From contig NZ_CP113432.1 in assembly GCF_026686735.1 (NCBI RefSeq), positions 310,001 through 374,000 on the forward strand: 64,000 nucleotides of DNA, given 5' to 3'. Each line of letters opens with the position of its first letter. Position 1 is the first letter of the stretch. The position numbers and the translations under genes are program-made. The stretch is from Pseudomonas triclosanedens. Lineage in GTDB: Bacteria; Pseudomonadota; Gammaproteobacteria; Pseudomonadales; Pseudomonadaceae. Positions 8,627 to 17,356 of this stretch are shown piece after piece. The notes under the pieces were generated by a model. That model saw only the letters and a program-made list of their open reading frames with translations, had not been told where the DNA came from and searched no databases.

Positions 8627-10030
8627 ATGACCGCGACTACGACAGCGCAGCAGAAGCGTGTGGTGCAGGACACCAAAGGCTCGGTTTATGAGCTGAGAGA
8701 GGAAATGAGCCGGGGTGGACAGGGTATTGTCTACCGAACTCAGTATCCCCAGGCCCTGATCAAGGGCTTTACCAACAAGGATGCTCAAGCACGTCTGCGT
8801 TGGCATCGTCATATTGCTTGGCTGATTCGTCAGGACCTCAGTGACCTGAAACTGGCCAGGCCCCTGGCGCTGTTGGCTGAACCGCGCTTTGGCTATGTCA
8901 TGGAGCTGATGGACGGTCTGGTTCCGTTGCAAAGCCTGCTCGACAGCTTCATCAATGCTGAAGATGAGGCGTCTGCCGATTATCTGCGGCAGGGTGGCCT
9001 TCGGCGGCGTATCCGTATTTTGAGCCAACTGGCCAGAACACTGAACCAACTGCATGCGCGCGGCATGCTTTACGGCGATCTATCCCCGAGCAATATCTTC
9101 GTGTCGGATGACACTGCCCACGCAGAAACCTGGCTGATTGACTGCGACAACATCAGCTTGGAAGCGCATGGCGGTCTGACCGTGCATACGGCGGACTATG
9201 GGGCGCCCGAGGTGGTGCGCGGTGATGCGCTGCTGTCCAGCCTGACGGACAGCTGGAGTTTTGCGGTCATCGCTTACCAGTTGCTGACCCATAACCACCC
9301 CTTCAAGGGCGAGCTGGTCAGCGAAGGTGAACCCGAGGAAGAAGAGGCTGCGCTGCGTGGTGAGCATCCCTGGATTTATGACGTGCAGGACGATGCCAAT
9401 CAGTGTTTTGCCAACCTGCCCATCCAACTGATTGAGCACAGTCGGCTGCCAGTGCTCTTCAGCCGCTGCTTCGAGCAGGGGCGGCATCGCGCCAGCGAGC
9501 GGCCGAGCATGGCCGAGTGGCTTGAGGCGCTGGCGGAAATTGACGAGCGCCTTTATTGCTGCGCAAGTTGTGGTGGCACTACCTTGCTGCCTGTGGAGCT
9601 TGGCTCACTCGATGACGCGTCATGCTTTTTCTGCGACGAGCCTGCCGATAACCGGCTGGTGTTGCTCCAGGAGTTCATTGCTCTACCGGTAGAAGGTGAG
9701 AGTCAGTCTGATGAGCTAGGCAACTTGATGGCGACTGGCCGCAAGGTATGGCTGCAGCCGGGAGGCAATCTGGAACTCAAGCGCCTGATGCCAACGTTCA
9801 GCTATGACCGTTGGCCTGCCGACCATATCCGCATCGAGTACACCGAGCAGGGGCTCGGTATTCACCCCCTGTCCCAAAGCAAATTGCATCTACAGCGGGG
9901 GGCGGCGAAGAAGCCTCTTGAGCGCTACCAGGGGCTTAAGGAAAGTCTGCGTGGACAGCACGAGGAGCCTTACCAGATCCATGTAGGCGACTTGGAAGAG
10001 TCCCATGTCATTTGGCAGTTCAGGTGGTGA
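8627..10030 (+). CDS. Ser/Thr protein kinase with C-terminal zinc-ribbon-like segment (TerY-P triad)
   Basis: A 467-residue Hanks-type kinase. The glycine-rich loop RGGQGIVY (about 29-36) is followed by K46 in ALIKGF; the catalytic loop is YGDLSPSN with D151 (Y in place of the usual H-R); the DFG equivalent is D172-C-D174; and the activation/substrate helix includes DSWSFAVIAYQLLTHNHPF. After the kinase domain a four-cysteine element (CCASCGG...CFFCDEP, about residues 306-335) may bind zinc, and the last ~130 residues are an unassigned domain. I chose the ATG at 8627 over the TTG at 8618. It is the third gene of the VWA/PP2C/kinase triad and probably phosphorylates the VWA protein or operon partners such as the GTPase. 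Confidence 0.9.
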   Translation: MTATTTAQQKRVVQDTKGSVYELREEMSRGGQGIVYRTQYPQALIKGFTNKDAQARLRWHRHIAWLIRQDLSDLKLARPLALLAEPRFGYVMELMDGLVPLQSLLDSFINAEDEASADYLRQGGLRRRIRILSQLARTLNQLHARGMLYGDLSPSNIFVSDDTAHAETWLIDCDNISLEAHGGLTVHTADYGAPEVVRGDALLSSLTDSWSFAVIAYQLLTHNHPFKGELVSEGEPEEEEAALRGEHPWIYDVQDDANQCFANLPIQLIEHSRLPVLFSRCFEQGRHRASERPSMAEWLEALAEIDERLYCCASCGGTTLLPVELGSLDDASCFFCDEPADNRLVLLQEFIALPVEGESQSDELGNLMATGRKVWLQPGGNLELKRLMPTFSYDRWPADHIRIEYTEQGLGIHPLSQSKLHLQRGAAKKPLERYQGLKESLRGQHEEPYQIHVGDLEESHVIWQFRW

Positions 10031-10036
10031 TGGCGT

Positions 10037-13000
10037 ATGGAACTTAAAGACTTTCCCATGCTGTCCGAGGATGTTCTGGCTCTCTCTACGGATGAGCGTA
10101 TCGACGGTTTCCTGGCCGGCCAGGCGATCTTCCTCCAGAGCTATCAGGATGAGTGGCTGGCGGTTCAGGGCGACTCACGTGTCAGGGTCAACTGCGCTCC
10201 GGCTGACCATGGCCTATTTAGCCGTCTGGTAATGCGCGATCAGAGCCGCTGGCTGCTGACCAGCAAACAGGGCGGCAAGCTGCTGGTGCAGTACTGCGCA
10301 CCAGTCGAAGTGTCCGCCATGCAGCTTGAACTGGGGATAGACGAGCTGATCGCAGATGATCTCTACGGCAAGCAGGAAATCGCCGATAAGAGCATCGACC
10401 TTGCTTGCCGATGGTTCGCGGAGCAGTTTCTGGTGCGTGGGCTGGCCGAGGGGGACTGGCTCACCGTCGCGCGCTTTAGCAACAGCGCCTCCAAAGGAGG
10501 CTTCCAACTGCTGGGCAAGGGTTGGCGCGCCGATGTGGAGCAACGGCAGGACCGTGGATTGCTGATCAAACGCCTTACCCGCCACTCTCGCCGTGATGGT
10601 GCATTTTCATTGCTGATCGGCCAGTTTGCGTTTTGTGATGCCTCCGTTGCCGCTGTTCTCAATAGCGCCAGTCAGCAGGCGTTGCTGGATGCCGCGCTGC
10701 GCGACAGTGCCAGTTATTTGGAGTTGTGGAATCTCTACAACGACAAGGAATGGCAGAGTGCATTGCAGCAGGCCGAGACCCTGCGCTCACTGCGTTTCGT
10801 GCAATGTGATGGAGGGGAAGATGGACGTGAAAACGTCTGGCGTCTGACTCCGAAATCGCAGGACGACTACCGGGAGTTTCGTCAGCGATGGCGCGATCTC
10901 GAATTGCCAAGCGACACCCAGTTCGACCTGGGTACTGAGCGGCCCGACTGGGCTGAAGAGCTGACCACCGACGAGGCGAAGGCAGCCGCGAGCACGCCGC
11001 GCGGCACCGTACGCTTTGAGCCTGACTATGTTGTCTTCAAGACTGCCTCAAACCGGCGCGATGTTCGCCCGAAACAGGCTGAGGGCTGGCTCTACCTCTC
11101 ACTGGCAGGCCAGCGTTCCGTAGGCAAGAGGCGCCTTGCGGCCAAACAATCCATTGACTCGGGCAAGCGGCTGTCGCAGTTGAAGTGGCTTCTGGAGGGC
11201 GTTGCGGTGCCGGCGGCCCGGCGCCGGCCCATCAAAGGGCTTACGCCCTATGCGCAGGAAACCTTCAAGGGGGGCAAGCCAACAGAGAAGCAGGCCCTGG
11301 CCCTGGATGCTGCACTCAATACACCAGACCTAGCCATCATCATTGGCCCACCCGGTACGGGCAAAACGCAGGTAATCGCGGCATTGCAGCGTCGCCTGGC
11401 TGAGGAGGCAGAAGAGCGGAACATTGCCGCGCAGGTCCTGATCAGCAGCTTTCAGCACGATGCCGTAGACAACGCTCTGGATCGCAGCGATGTGTTCGGC
11501 TTACCTGGCGCGCGCGTGGGCGGTAAGCGCGGCGCGAGCGATGAGGCGTCGCTGATCGATCCCTGGCTTGAGCGGCATGTTGCCCATTTGCAGGAAAAAA
11601 TTACCACGGAGTACAGCAAGTACCCGGAACTGGAGAGCATCAGGGATCTGTCGACCAGATTGGCGCTGGCTCGAGTTGTCGGCGCATCGCCAGCTCAACA
11701 AGCGGAAGCATTCGACCGCATTTTGGACGGACTGCGAGACCTGGAGCAAAGCGGTCTCATATTGCCGCCCAGGCTGGAAAGTCAGCTTGAGGACCATATC
11801 GAGCAACTAAAAAAGCAGGCGCCAAGTTCCGTCGAGAGCCGGCCGGATGTAGAAGCCTTGAGACGCATTCGAGCGTTACGTGTCGAGACCTCCTCATTCG
11901 CTGACGATGGCCCCGATCGAGCCTGGGATTTGCTCAGCTGGTTGAAGCGTTGTGGCCAAGGTTGCAGCGCCGAGTTGCTGACATTGCTGCAAGACGCTGC
12001 GGATAGCTCGCAGCCGGCGGAGTCGGCTCTGCATGCGCTTGCGGAGTGCCAGGATCGCCTACTCGAACAGTATTTGCCCGATTACCGGCCTACGGAATTG
12101 AGGCGTCAGGCGGACCCTGAAGGTCAGGCTCTGCTTGATGAAATCGACAGGCATCTGGAGAGTAAACTGCGCCAGCGCAAGCAGGGCGTAGCCTGGGTGC
12201 TGGAGCAGCTCGCCGACAGCCTGGCGATGGACCGCAATGCTGCTCAGGCTGTGGTTAACGAGTACTCCATGGTGGTGGGGGCAACCTGTCAGCAAGCTGC
12301 AGGCCGGCAGATGGCGAGTCTGAAGTCAGTGGCTGGTCTGGATGGCTCCGATATTGAGTTCGACACCGTGGTGATCGATGAGGCCGCCCGCGCCAACCCT
12401 CTGGATCTGTTTGTGCCGATGTCCATGGCCAAGCGGCGCATCGTCCTGGTGGGCGATGACCGGCAGTTGCCGCACATGCTCGAGCCTGACATTGAAGGGC
12501 AACTGCAGGAGGAGCACGAGCTGACTGAGCTGCAACTGGCGGCTTTTCGCTCCAGCCTGTTCGAGCGCATGCGCGTGAAGCTGCAAGACCTGGAGAAGCA
12601 GGACACGATTCGCCGGGTCGTGATGCTGGATACCCAGTTCCGCATGCATCCCATATTGGGGGATTTCGTCAGCAAAGAGTTCTACGAGGCTGTTGGTCTA
12701 GGGGCGGTACGCTCCGGCAGGGCTGCGGAAGATTTTGTCTTCTCCCAGGATTTGCTGGCTGCTCTAGGGGAGCTTGAGCCGCACTACCGAGGCCGGGTAT
12801 GCCAATGGATCGACGTACCTGTTGCCCTGGGCAAGGATCAGCGCCGCGGGACGAGCCGGGTCAGGGATATTGAGGCTCAGCGCATTGCTGATGAAGTGGT
12901 AAGGCTGATGCATGCCGGAGGTGACAGCCTCTCGATTGGCATCATCACCTTCTATGCGGCGCAACGTGATCTGATCATGGAGAAGCTCGCTCAGCAGCGG

Positions 13001-13426
13001 ATAGAGGGTGTTGCGTTGATGGAGCGCCGCAACGGCGCCTATGAGCCACACGAGCATTTCAAATGGGCCAAAAAGGTGCGAGGCGATGGCTCAGTCAGCC
13101 TCGAAGAGCGACTGCGTGTGGGTTCAGTCGACGCCTTTCAAGGCAAGGAGTTTGATGTCGTCTTGCTGTCCTGCGTACGTACCTACCAGCAGGCAAGGCC
13201 TGGGCAAGCCAGCGACGATGCAGCCGATCGTGAGAAGCAATTGAATCGCCAGTTTGGCTTCCTGCGTTTGCCGAACCGAATGAACGTGGCTATGAGCCGT
13301 CAACGGCAAATGCTGATTTGCGTGGGTGACGCGGCACTGGCAACCAGTCCCGAGGCGGAAGAGGCGGTGCCGGCATTGGCGGCCTTCTACCAGCTGTGTG
13401 GAGGTGAGCATGGCAGCCTTCGTTGA
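10037..13426 (+). CDS. UPF1-like superfamily 1 helicase of a CoCoNuT-like defence operon
   Basis: A 1129-residue SF1 helicase with a ~400-residue N-terminal extension. Motifs in order: Walker A GPPGTGKTQ with K443, Walker B VVIDEAAR with D781-E782, GDDRQLPH (motif III), TQFRMHP, SVDAFQGKEFDVVLLS (motif V) and MNVAMSRQ (motif VI). This is the UPF1/DNA2 type rather than UvrD. About 340 residues separate motif I from motif II, including helical insertions. UPF1-like helicases move on RNA or DNA; in CoCoNuT systems such helicases accompany McrB/McrC homologues and are thought to act on RNA. It starts 7 bp after the kinase gene and overlaps the next gene by 17 bp. Confidence 0.9.
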   Translation: MELKDFPMLSEDVLALSTDERIDGFLAGQAIFLQSYQDEWLAVQGDSRVRVNCAPADHGLFSRLVMRDQSRWLLTSKQGGKLLVQYCAPVEVSAMQLELGIDELIADDLYGKQEIADKSIDLACRWFAEQFLVRGLAEGDWLTVARFSNSASKGGFQLLGKGWRADVEQRQDRGLLIKRLTRHSRRDGAFSLLIGQFAFCDASVAAVLNSASQQALLDAALRDSASYLELWNLYNDKEWQSALQQAETLRSLRFVQCDGGEDGRENVWRLTPKSQDDYREFRQRWRDLELPSDTQFDLGTERPDWAEELTTDEAKAAASTPRGTVRFEPDYVVFKTASNRRDVRPKQAEGWLYLSLAGQRSVGKRRLAAKQSIDSGKRLSQLKWLLEGVAVPAARRRPIKGLTPYAQETFKGGKPTEKQALALDAALNTPDLAIIIGPPGTGKTQVIAALQRRLAEEAEERNIAAQVLISSFQHDAVDNALDRSDVFGLPGARVGGKRGASDEASLIDPWLERHVAHLQEKITTEYSKYPELESIRDLSTRLALARVVGASPAQQAEAFDRILDGLRDLEQSGLILPPRLESQLEDHIEQLKKQAPSSVESRPDVEALRRIRALRVETSSFADDGPDRAWDLLSWLKRCGQGCSAELLTLLQDAADSSQPAESALHALAECQDRLLEQYLPDYRPTELRRQADPEGQALLDEIDRHLESKLRQRKQGVAWVLEQLADSLAMDRNAAQAVVNEYSMVVGATCQQAAGRQMASLKSVAGLDGSDIEFDTVVIDEAARANPLDLFVPMSMAKRRIVLVGDDRQLPHMLEPDIEGQLQEEHELTELQLAAFRSSLFERMRVKLQDLEKQDTIRRVVMLDTQFRMHPILGDFVSKEFYEAVGLGAVRSGRAAEDFVFSQDLLAALGELEPHYRGRVCQWIDVPVALGKDQRRGTSRVRDIEAQRIADEVVRLMHAGGDSLSIGIITFYAAQRDLIMEKLAQQRIEGVALMERRNGAYEPHEHFKWAKKVRGDGSVSLEERLRVGSVDAFQGKEFDVVLLSCVRTYQQARPGQASDDAADREKQLNRQFGFLRLPNRMNVAMSRQRQMLICVGDAALATSPEAEEAVPALAAFYQLCGGEHGSLR

Positions 13427-14900
13427 AACCGGCACATACCTCAGGTTCGGTCCCGCCCCGAGGGGCAAGAAAAGGCCGGTGCTCTGGCCTGTGCTAGTGC
13501 ATCGAGTGCTATACCCGGACGCCAAGCGACCGCAGTTGAATCTGTTTCAGCGTGCGGTGTTTGGGTTGATTCGTGCACGCGCTGTCCGCGATGAGACAAT
13601 CGCCGAGCTGACCGGGCTTCACCAGAACCTGATCAAGCTAATCTTGGCTCAGGGCGTGAGTAATGGTTGGCTGGTGGAGAATGCTCAGGCCCTGACAGCC
13701 AAGGGTGAGCGTCTGCTAGACGACGAGGAGACAGACGAGGCCAACCTGAAAGCCGGCTATTTGCTCCAGGACGCGCTGACGGGGCAGTTCTGGCCGCGCC
13801 TGGTTGCTCAGCTAAACCAGCTCGAGCCAAGAGACCCACTGGCCCGGTATCCGGAATTTCTGGGGGAAAGAAAGACCGGGGAGACGATCAGGCCATTCAT
13901 GATTGCGAGCGGGAGAACTGATCTGCCTCCACTCGATCATGAGTCCCTGACGCTGGCTTATCGGGATTATCGCGAAGACTATCGTGCCAACCAGCAACTT
14001 GGTCACGGCAACCAACTACCGAAACAGATCAGTTTGCAGGGTGTGCAGCGACTGGATGATGCACCGCAATCTGCACGGGCTCTTGTCTGGGTTACGGCTG
14101 ATGACGATGGTGGTGACCTATGGTCGGTCAAGGATCCATTTGAGCTACGTGAAAATGCGTGGTGGCTGCAAGGCACGCTTCGGTGGGTAATTGATCGTGA
14201 CGCAAATCTGCTTGCTCGCCTGGAGCCATTGGTGGGTATAGCGCGAGCTGACAACCAAAGTGTTGAACAGTGGCTGGAAGCATTACGAAAGCAGACTGAG
14301 CTGCAGGTCCTGATTGAATTCCCCTGGGTGGAGCGCCAGCCTGATATCAAGCGCCATTTGGCTGCACTGCTGGTGCGCAAAGAGAAGCTCCATCAAGGTG
14401 ATAGTCACGACCAAGAGTTGGATGCGGCGCTGATGGAATGCCAGAAGCTGCTGGAGGTCGTCATGCAGTGGCTGATTCGCACGTATCCAGCGGACGTAGG
14501 ACAACTACCAAAACAGCAACGGCCCGATCCGAAGCTTAATCAGCGGATTCTCTCAGCGTTGCAGATCCCTGCATTCACTGAGGAAGTTATCAGGCTGCTG
14601 GCTAGGCAGAAGATTGATCAGGTTATCTGGGCTTGCTCAAAGCCTGAGTCCTCGCTTAAGGCGCTCACTTTTGCCGCAGCCATGGGCACTCTTAATGCGC
14701 CGCAGCATCCGCTCAAGGTGCTGGGTACTCGTGAGCTGCAGTTGTCGAAGCTATTGGAGCTCGCGGATTTGCGTAATCGGAGCAGCCACGCCCAGAGCAG
14801 TTTTACCGGAAGAGAAAAAACTCAACTCACCAGCCGTATGGCGCTGGACAGTATCCAGTACGCCTTGAGCTTCACTGCATGTTTTAAGGAATGGATGTAA
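13410..14900 (+). CDS. Winged-helix and HEPN-like putative ribonuclease of the CoCoNuT-like operon
   Basis: The ATG at 13410, preceded by GGAGGTGA, is chosen over an in-frame upstream ATG at 13326 inside the helicase gene; this gives 496 residues. Residues ~45-105 look like a winged helix (QRAVFGLIRARAV, then TIAELTGLHQNLIKLILAQG). The C-terminus holds R455-N-R-S-S-H460 in DLRNRSSHAQ, the R-x4-H active-site pattern of HEPN ribonucleases, in an all-helical context. The middle has no recognised motif. HEPN effectors are common in defence systems that end in RNA cleavage and dormancy. It lies between the helicase and the GTPase and overlaps both, so it is part of the same machine. The ribonuclease call rests on the motif and context only. 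Confidence 0.7.
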   Translation: MAAFVETGTYLRFGPAPRGKKRPVLWPVLVHRVLYPDAKRPQLNLFQRAVFGLIRARAVRDETIAELTGLHQNLIKLILAQGVSNGWLVENAQALTAKGERLLDDEETDEANLKAGYLLQDALTGQFWPRLVAQLNQLEPRDPLARYPEFLGERKTGETIRPFMIASGRTDLPPLDHESLTLAYRDYREDYRANQQLGHGNQLPKQISLQGVQRLDDAPQSARALVWVTADDDGGDLWSVKDPFELRENAWWLQGTLRWVIDRDANLLARLEPLVGIARADNQSVEQWLEALRKQTELQVLIEFPWVERQPDIKRHLAALLVRKEKLHQGDSHDQELDAALMECQKLLEVVMQWLIRTYPADVGQLPKQQRPDPKLNQRILSALQIPAFTEEVIRLLARQKIDQVIWACSKPESSLKALTFAAAMGTLNAPQHPLKVLGTRELQLSKLLELADLRNRSSHAQSSFTGREKTQLTSRMALDSIQYALSFTACFKEWM

Positions 14901-17356
14901 TGGCGAAGAAGAGCTCAAACAAGTTTGGTCCTCAGCAGATGCCCGCGGCTGCAACTGCCACAGCAGGAGTGCCACGTCCTTCGCTGGAGAAGCAGATCCC
15001 TGTCTGGAGTGCTTCATTTGAGAGCGCATCCAAGGTGTACCGGTCGTTTGGTATGAGCCTTGATATCCAGGTCGAGCCGGATTGGTTACGCAGCGTGTGT
15101 GAACGTTTCCGGGGCGACGGGGACACCGATCTTGCACGGTGGATTGAGCAATTTGCGAATGTGTGCAAAGAGCTGGTGAGGTTCAAGGAGCGTCTGCACG
15201 ACGAATATGCCGAGCGCTGGGACGCGGCTAATCAGCTCGCCTTAACTGCTGAAGTAAGGGAGCAAGCACTTGCGACACAGCAGCAAGCGCTTGAGGAAGC
15301 AAGCGCTGCTTTGGAGAGTGACAAGGCTGAACTGGCAAGTGAACAAGCACTACTTGCTAGGAAGAAGTCGGAGCTGCTGGATACCGAACGTTCTCTGAAC
15401 TTGCGTGAAGCAAACGCAGAAGCTGGGTACGCTGAGCAGAACGAGCATGCGCTACGCCAGCTTGAAAAGCGACAGCGCCAACTGACGCAGCAGCATGAAG
15501 CTCATCTACAGCAGTTGCAGGATGAGAAACGCAAACTTGATGGCGAGCTCAGTCAGGTCGCCCGGCGCTTGGCCGAGGTCAAGTTCAACTGTACTGAGGA
15601 GGAGGCCGAACGCACCAGGCAGTTGGATCAGCGTGAGCATGAAATCCAGCAGCGGAAGATAGAGCTTGATCGTGCACGTAGCAGGCTGGATCGTGAGTGG
15701 GCTGAAATCAAGGCTGCAGAGAGCGACTTGGAGCAGCGTATCGCTACTGAAATGGAGGCGGAGCGTACGAGCCATGCGCAAGCTATTTCCAGGATGGAGC
15801 GTCAGCGTGACAACGCCTGGAGCAAAGCCGAGGGTTTGAAAGAACAATTGGCGGATATTCAGGAGCTCAAGCAGGCGCTTGGTGAGCAGTCGGCTGCAGA
15901 GATTCTGGAACAGCTTGAGAGCTTGCGGCAGGAGAACAGGGTCCTTAAACGCTCGCTGGAGCAGTCGGACACAGCCGAGTTGCAGCGGGAAAATGAATAT
16001 CTGCGCAGCAGCAAGGCTGATCTTGAGCGAGATATCGCAACGCTGAGACCCGAGTTGGATGATCTGCGGCGAGAGCTGAGCATCAAGCGCGTTGCATCTA
16101 CTGAGCTGGAGGCTGTAGCGCGGGAGAAGCGCGTACTAGAGCAGCACAAGAATACGCTGGCTGTGCATATCGATGATCTTGAAAGCCGAATCGAGCAGCT
16201 CACCAACGCACAGAAAACCCAGACGCCTTTCCCGGCCATGTCGCTTATGGACTCCGATCGTGAGTACCGAGCCAGTATGGAATTGGAGGAAGTGCCCGAT
16301 CTCAAGTTGTTTGCCGAGGAGCTGCAGCACCGGATCGCCAAGGCCGAAAAGCATGTAGAGCTGTTCTATCCACTCGAGGATATTCGCGTGCTGCTTGGCG
16401 GCTTGGCCATGAGCCAATTGCATGTCTTCCAGGGCATCAGCGGGACTGGCAAAACCAGTCTGGCCAAGGCCCTTGCCAAGGCAATGGGAGGGTTCTGTAC
16501 GGACATCGCCGTTCAAGCCGGTTGGCGTGATCGCGACGATCTGCTGGGGCATTACAACGCGTTCGAGCGCCGCTTTTACGAGAAAGACTGTTTACAGGCC
16601 CTGTACAAGGCTCAGACGCTTCGCTGGCAGGACACGTGTAATGTCATCCTGCTGGATGAAATGAATCTTTCTCGCCCCGAGCAGTACTTTGCCGAGTTCC
16701 TCTCCGCGCTGGAGAAGAACAATCGGGACGAGCGCTTGATCAGTCTGTCCGAGACGGCCCTACCAAATGCACCTGCCATGCTGCATGAGGGGCGCAAGAT
16801 TCTGGTGCCAGGCAATGTCTGGTTTATTGGTACGGCCAACCACGATGAAACTACCAATGAACTGGCTGATAAGACCTATGACCGGGCCCATGTGATGACA
16901 CTGCCCAAGCAGGATCATCGTTTTGATATCAAGAAAATGGAGCCAACGAGCTACTCCTATCGCTCCCTGCGGAAAGCATTTAACCGCGCTCGTGAAGAGA
17001 GAAAAGGGGAAGTTACTCAGTTGCTTAATCGTCTGACTGGGGATGCTTTCACTGAGCAGTTGGGCACTCAATTTGCACTCGGGTGGGGGAATCGCTTTGA
17101 AAAACAGGCACTGGATTTCATTCCGGTAATGCTGGCGTGTGGTGCCTCCTCAGGTGAAGCGCTGGATCATTTGCTGTCCACTCGTGTGATGCGTTCGGGC
17201 AAGGTCACCGGTCGCTACAACGTGAGTGTTGACGCAGTCAGAAACTTGAAAGGCGCCTTGGAGACTTTCTGGATTGAGGCAGATCTGGATGGAGAGCCTC
17301 GGAAATCATTTGAATTGCTGGACGCAGATATTAGACGCTTGGAAGGCCGTGGATGA
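14900..17356 (+). CDS. McrB-type AAA+ GTPase with long N-terminal coiled coil (CoCoNuT-like)
   Basis: The TAATG overlap with the previous gene and AAGGA at 14886 support the ATG at 14900, giving 818 residues. Residues ~95-470 are almost continuous coiled coil rich in E, Q, R and L. The C-terminal AAA+ domain has Walker A GISGTGKTS (K518), Walker B ILLDEMNLSRPEQYF (D586, E587), and GTANHDETT (N647), which resembles the McrB GTPase signature. McrB proteins form GTP-driven rings that power an McrC partner. The fusion of an McrB-like motor to a very long coiled coil is the defining feature of the CoCoNuT branch of McrBC relatives. The partner McrC-like gene follows with a 4-bp ATGA overlap. Confidence 0.88.
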   Translation: MAKKSSNKFGPQQMPAAATATAGVPRPSLEKQIPVWSASFESASKVYRSFGMSLDIQVEPDWLRSVCERFRGDGDTDLARWIEQFANVCKELVRFKERLHDEYAERWDAANQLALTAEVREQALATQQQALEEASAALESDKAELASEQALLARKKSELLDTERSLNLREANAEAGYAEQNEHALRQLEKRQRQLTQQHEAHLQQLQDEKRKLDGELSQVARRLAEVKFNCTEEEAERTRQLDQREHEIQQRKIELDRARSRLDREWAEIKAAESDLEQRIATEMEAERTSHAQAISRMERQRDNAWSKAEGLKEQLADIQELKQALGEQSAAEILEQLESLRQENRVLKRSLEQSDTAELQRENEYLRSSKADLERDIATLRPELDDLRRELSIKRVASTELEAVAREKRVLEQHKNTLAVHIDDLESRIEQLTNAQKTQTPFPAMSLMDSDREYRASMELEEVPDLKLFAEELQHRIAKAEKHVELFYPLEDIRVLLGGLAMSQLHVFQGISGTGKTSLAKALAKAMGGFCTDIAVQAGWRDRDDLLGHYNAFERRFYEKDCLQALYKAQTLRWQDTCNVILLDEMNLSRPEQYFAEFLSALEKNNRDERLISLSETALPNAPAMLHEGRKILVPGNVWFIGTANHDETTNELADKTYDRAHVMTLPKQDHRFDIKKMEPTSYSYRSLRKAFNRAREERKGEVTQLLNRLTGDAFTEQLGTQFALGWGNRFEKQALDFIPVMLACGASSGEALDHLLSTRVMRSGKVTGRYNVSVDAVRNLKGALETFWIEADLDGEPRKSFELLDADIRRLEGRG

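Noticed and set aside
13326..13409. Upstream start for the HEPN gene
   Set aside because: The extra codons lie inside the helicase gene and read as Arg/Trp-rich noise; the ATG at 13410 has a strong GGAGGTGA site.
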